Shown piece after piece: positions 61,059-64,000 of a stretch of DNA of 64,000 bases; the stretch's first letter is position 1, and each line of letters begins with the position of its first letter. The notes beneath the pieces are model-generated. The model worked only from the letters and a program-made list of their open reading frames with translations. It made no database searches and was not told the DNA's origin. This stretch comes from Ichthyophis bannanicus (taxonomy: Eukaryota; Chordata; Amphibia; Gymnophiona; Ichthyophiidae). Location: assembly GCA_033557465.1 (NCBI GenBank), contig JAWIIG010000039.1, positions 2,542,001 to 2,606,000 of the forward strand. Reading direction: 5' to 3'. The translations under genes were made by a program, and so were the position numbers.

Positions 61059-62861
61059 TTATTTATTTATTTATTTATTTATTTAACAGTTATTTATATA
61101 CCGCTCTTTCCCTAGTATCAAGTGCGGTTTACATGGAACAGTAGGTTAATTGGTATGTAATATACCAAGTCAGTTTACATAGAACAGATAATTATAATTT
61201 ACAAGGAATGTTGTAACATTAAAGGTATAACATATTAGAACATATATACATTGTTAGTTTAAATCTATAATCATCATGTGAATGAGAGTGTGGTATGGTT
61301 AATAGTGTATTAGTGATATTTATTTTGAAAATAGAGTATGTAATAATAATGTATAAATGTTAGCCTGTATCTATTTGAGTATTCTGTTCTGAGGGTGTAT
61401 TGTAGTGTAATATGAATAAGTGAGTTTTTAATTTTTTTCTAAATTCCTTTATATCAGATAGCAGGCGAATGTTGTCAGGTAGATTGTTCCAAAGAATTGG
61501 AGCAGAGTGTGAGAAAGCTCTCTTATTTGTTTGTTTTCTGGCTTTTGTGAAATCTTTTGGTATTGTTAAGGTATTTAAGTTTCTGCTTCTTTGGGATCGT
61601 TTATCGATGTCTATATTAATCAGTGTATTGAGTGCCGATGGTGCGAGATTATTTATAAGTTTAAATGTAGTGACAAGAATTTTATATTTGATTCGGGAGT
61701 AAATAGGTAGCCAATGAAGTTCAGCCAAAATTGGTGTAACATGTTCAAGTGGGCTTATATTCATAATCATCCTGGCAGCTATGTTCTGAATTATTTGTAT
61801 CTTTTTAATATTTTGTTTTGAAATGCCATTAAGTATTGTGTTTGCATAATCAAAATGTGGGGTGATGATAGCATGAATTATATTAATAAAGTCTTGTAGA
61901 TGAATCAATGGTCTTAATTGTTTTAGTGTTTTGAGTTTGTAATGTATTTTTTTAGTTAGATATTTTATATGTGAATCCATATTTAGATTATTGTCAAGTA
62001 TTACACCTAAATATTTTATTTCTTTTTTTGTATTTATTTCATGAGTATCTAGTGTGATCGTGTTTGGGGGTATGTATGTTTGATTTTTAGTGATGAATAA
62101 TATATCAGTTTTAGTAAAGTTGATAAGTAGATTTTGTTCTTTGAGCCATTCAGTTAGTTCATTGAAACATTCTGTTATTTTTTGAAGAGGTGGGTGTGGG
62201 ATTTCAAATGGGAGGTAGAACATTATATCATCAGCGTAGATATGATAATAAACATTGTGACGTTTAAAGATGTTACAAACTGGTTGTAAGTAAATATTAA
62301 ATAATAGCGCAGATAATGCAGAACCCTGCGGGAGACCCTGAGTTTGTTTGAAGGTGTTAGAAATTTGGGTGTGGATTCTTACTGTTTGAGTTCTGTTTGA
62401 TAGATATGATTTGAACCAATTATAAACAGTAGATGTAATTCCAATTTGTTGAAGTCTGTTTAACATTGTTAAGTGATTAACACTGTCAAATGCAGCTGAT
62501 ATGTCAAGGAAAACAAGAATAAAGGCTTGTTTAGGATTATCAATACCTCTTAATATTGTGTCATAAAGGATCGTTAGCAAGGTTTCTACTCCATGGAAGG
62601 GTCTAAAGCCATATTGATGTTCATCAAGGAGGTTTAATGTGTCAATAAAGTCTTGTAGTTGAATTTGTACAATTTTTTCAATAAGTTTGGCCATAAAAGG
62701 AATACTTGATATGGGTCTGTATGATTTTGGGGATAATTTATCTAATGTGTTATTTTTAAGTATAGGTCGTATTTGAACGTGTTTGAGAGATGGTGGTAAG
62801 TAGCCTTTTTGTAAGGATAGGTTCACTAAGGGTAGAATGAAAGAAGAGAGTATTGAGAAAG
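61059..62861 (-). mobile_element. LINE-D copy 2 (minus), 5'-truncated, nested in RTE-BovB
   Basis: It matches the 3' 1.8 kb of 32062-36190: RT coding 62826-61360, 3' UTR, hairpin 61100-61128 and (AAAT)n tail at 61059-61085. No clear target duplication at the ends. Confidence 0.9.
61360..62826 (-). CDS. LINE-D reverse transcriptase, 488-codon open part
   Basis: The open minus frame equals residues about 548-1034 of the intact LINE-D protein. SYRPISSIPF, VFLDISAAFDSVNH, GLPQGSALSALLFN and YHIYADDIMFY (catalytic Asp pair) are intact. The end reads LWNNLPDNIRLL. Truncation at 62861 removes the endonuclease, so it cannot transpose on its own. No stop has accumulated, which suggests a recent insertion. 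Confidence 0.9.
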   Translation of the reverse strand: MNLSLQKGYLPPSLKHVQIRPILKNNTLDKLSPKSYRPISSIPFMAKLIEKIVQIQLQDFIDTLNLLDEHQYGFRPFHGVETLLTILYDTILRGIDNPKQAFILVFLDISAAFDSVNHLTMLNRLQQIGITSTVYNWFKSYLSNRTQTVRIHTQISNTFKQTQGLPQGSALSALLFNIYLQPVCNIFKRHNVYYHIYADDIMFYLPFEIPHPPLQKITECFNELTEWLKEQNLLINFTKTDILFITKNQTYIPPNTITLDTHEINTKKEIKYLGVILDNNLNMDSHIKYLTKKIHYKLKTLKQLRPLIHLQDFINIIHAIITPHFDYANTILNGISKQNIKKIQIIQNIAARMIMNISPLEHVTPILAELHWLPIYSRIKYKILVTTFKLINNLAPSALNTLINIDIDKRSQRSRNLNTLTIPKDFTKARKQTNKRAFSHSAPILWNNLPDNIRLLSDIKEFRKKLKTHLFILHYNTPSEQNTQIDTG

Positions 62862-63821
62862 TCTTAGTGCTGGAAGATCAGAACCCCAGGTTGGAAGGCA
62901 CTCAGCTAGCTACTGGGGAAAAGCTGAAGACTTTTCAGAGTAAAGCCAGCATTTATGATGTGGCTGGATCAAAACCCTCGGGACGTCTGACTGCTGATGT
63001 AGCTGCGCATGAAACGAGAGTCAGAAACTGTAAAGATGTCTTACACATTGGAACATGGAACGTACGCAGCATGAACCAAGGGAAGTTGGAGGTGGTCAAG
63101 AAAGAAATGGAACGTGTACAACTTGATCTGCTGGGTGTCAGCAAACTGAAATGGACTGACTTCGGGCACTTTGCATCAAATGATCACATGGTCTACTATG
63201 CTGGAAATGAAAGACACAGAAGAAATGGTGTTGCATTTATAATAAAGAAAAACTTGCAAGAACTGTAATGAAATACAATGCAGTCAGCGAACGCTTAATC
63301 TCTATTCGTCTACGAGGAATGCCTATCAACACAACTATACTTCAAGTATATGCCCCAACAACAGCTGCAGAAGAGGATGAAATTGAAGAGTTCTATGAAG
63401 AAGTACAAGCTGAAATTGACAGAACATGCAAACAGGATATCCTGATAATCATGGGTGACTGGAACGCAAATGTTGGCAACAAAGTAGGCAAAGCAGTTGG
63501 AAAATATGGACTTGGCAACAGAAATGAAGCTGGAGAAAGATTGATAGAATTCTGCAAGACCAACGATCTATTCATCTCAAACACCTTCTTCCAGCAAAAC
63601 AAGCGGCGACTGTACACATGAACTTCACCCAATGGATTGTATAAAAATCAAATTGACTACATCTGTGGAAGTCAACAATGGAAAAGCTCTATAATATCAA
63701 CAAAGACAAAACCTGGAGCTGACTGTGGTAAGAAAATCATCAACTACTAGTATGCAAACTCAAGCTAAAGTTGAAAAAGAGCAAACCACTCATGAATGCA
63801 GCAAAATATGACCTTGAGAAT
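62862..63821 (+). pseudogene. RTE-BovB endonuclease domain, copy 2
   Basis: Plus frames 62837-63268 and 63268-63621 carry GTWNVRSMNQGKLEVV (63050), NDHMVYYAGNERHRRNGVAF (63180), a frame change at about 63265, then VYAPTTAAEEDE (63350), GDWNANVGN (63455), NRNEAGERLIEFCKTND (63520) and KRRLYT followed by a TGA (63618) where copy 1 has Trp. A further shift lies at about 63730. The RT is missing. Closely similar to copy 1. Confidence 0.88.
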
Positions 63822-64000
63822 AAAGTTATTGAGATTTTCCCGCCGGTGGCCCTCCTCGGCCCAACTGGCCTTCGTGAAGAGGAGCAGGGAGGAGTTTCCC
63901 TTCCTGCTCCCTTTGCTGATGTTGATTGGGTGCGGGACTGCGGGCGCGCCTGGAGTACTGGTGCTTTAAAGTTATTGAGATTTTCCTGCTGGTGGTCCTC
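63822..64000. repeat. Start of a GC-rich tandem array with a 146-bp period
   Basis: taaagttattgagatttt begins at 63821 and again at 63967. The unit contains gaggagcagggaggag, which also occurs in reverse complement in the 139-bp array (43131-43146), and tgattgggtg, a reversed CCAAT-like word. The array runs off the window. Confidence 0.7.

Larger units (their letters stand above)
60793..63821 (+). mobile_element. RTE-BovB copy 2 (plus), 5' part, split by LINE-D
   Basis: It runs 60793-61058 and 62862-63821. The first block is the RTE 5' leader (ggcagggtctcccaagatgg) that copy 1 lacks. The second contains the start of the coding region. Joining attgtg at 61058 to tgctggaaga at 62865 reproduces the order seen at 2965-2990 in copy 1. 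The 3' end is lost at 63821, where a GC-rich tandem array begins. Confidence 0.85.

Overview
The window is repeat-dense vertebrate DNA, and I see no host gene in it. Recognisable retroelements cover roughly three quarters of it. They comprise at least three CR1 families, several AT-tailed L2-like LINE families, RTE-BovB, L1/Tx1-type L1, DIRS-type tyrosine-recombinase elements, a Penelope-like element (PLE), LTR/ERV-like pieces and tRNA-headed CORE SINEs. Active DIRS and PLE diversity alongside CR1, RTE and L1 argues against mammals and birds. It suggests an amphibian (a caecilian fits best, an inference from memory) or a non-avian reptile.

Layout. 1-1662: 5' part of a minus-strand L1. 1663-6132: minus CR1-A split by an RTE-BovB with an 11-bp target-site duplication (TSD). 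6133-11015: minus DIRS-2, whose gag is split by a 2.26-kb block (CR1 3' end, DIRS RT/RNase H piece, ERV-like LTR plus gag). 11016-20145: minus DIRS-1, with a CR1-A copy inside its recombinase and an LTR-like element carrying its own ORF between its RNase H region and recombinase. 20150-25167: plus LINE-A, interrupted by CR1-B and by a second copy of the LTR-like ORF element. 25168-32060: mostly unassigned AT-rich DNA with two SINEs and minisatellites. 32062-36190: minus LINE-D with an intact 1034-codon ORF. 36300-41033: L1 remnants and a duplicated DIRS recombinase end holding a CR1 3' end. 41034-43957: CR1-A with a nested LINE-E, a 139-bp GC-rich tandem array, then LINE-E RT.

44391-53389 is the most notable object: a 9.0-kb PLE flanked by a 16-bp direct repeat. 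It has ORF1, an RT/GIY-YIG ORF2, and about 2-kb arms in inverted orientation. Each arm contains a hammerhead-ribozyme-like motif. 53406-57362 holds CR1-B, CR1-C, LINE-E and DIRS pieces. 57363-60033 is a CR1-B with a 754-codon ORF2. 60034-63821 is LINE-C and a second RTE-BovB split by LINE-D. 63822-64000 starts another GC-rich tandem array.

Functionally this is an archive of nested retrotransposition rather than a cooperating gene set. The main biological leads are the inverted PLE with ribozymes, the LTR-like element with a conserved 5'-region ORF, and a 3'-terminal hairpin that covaries between LINE families and is shared by a SINE, which suggests a LINE-SINE partnership.
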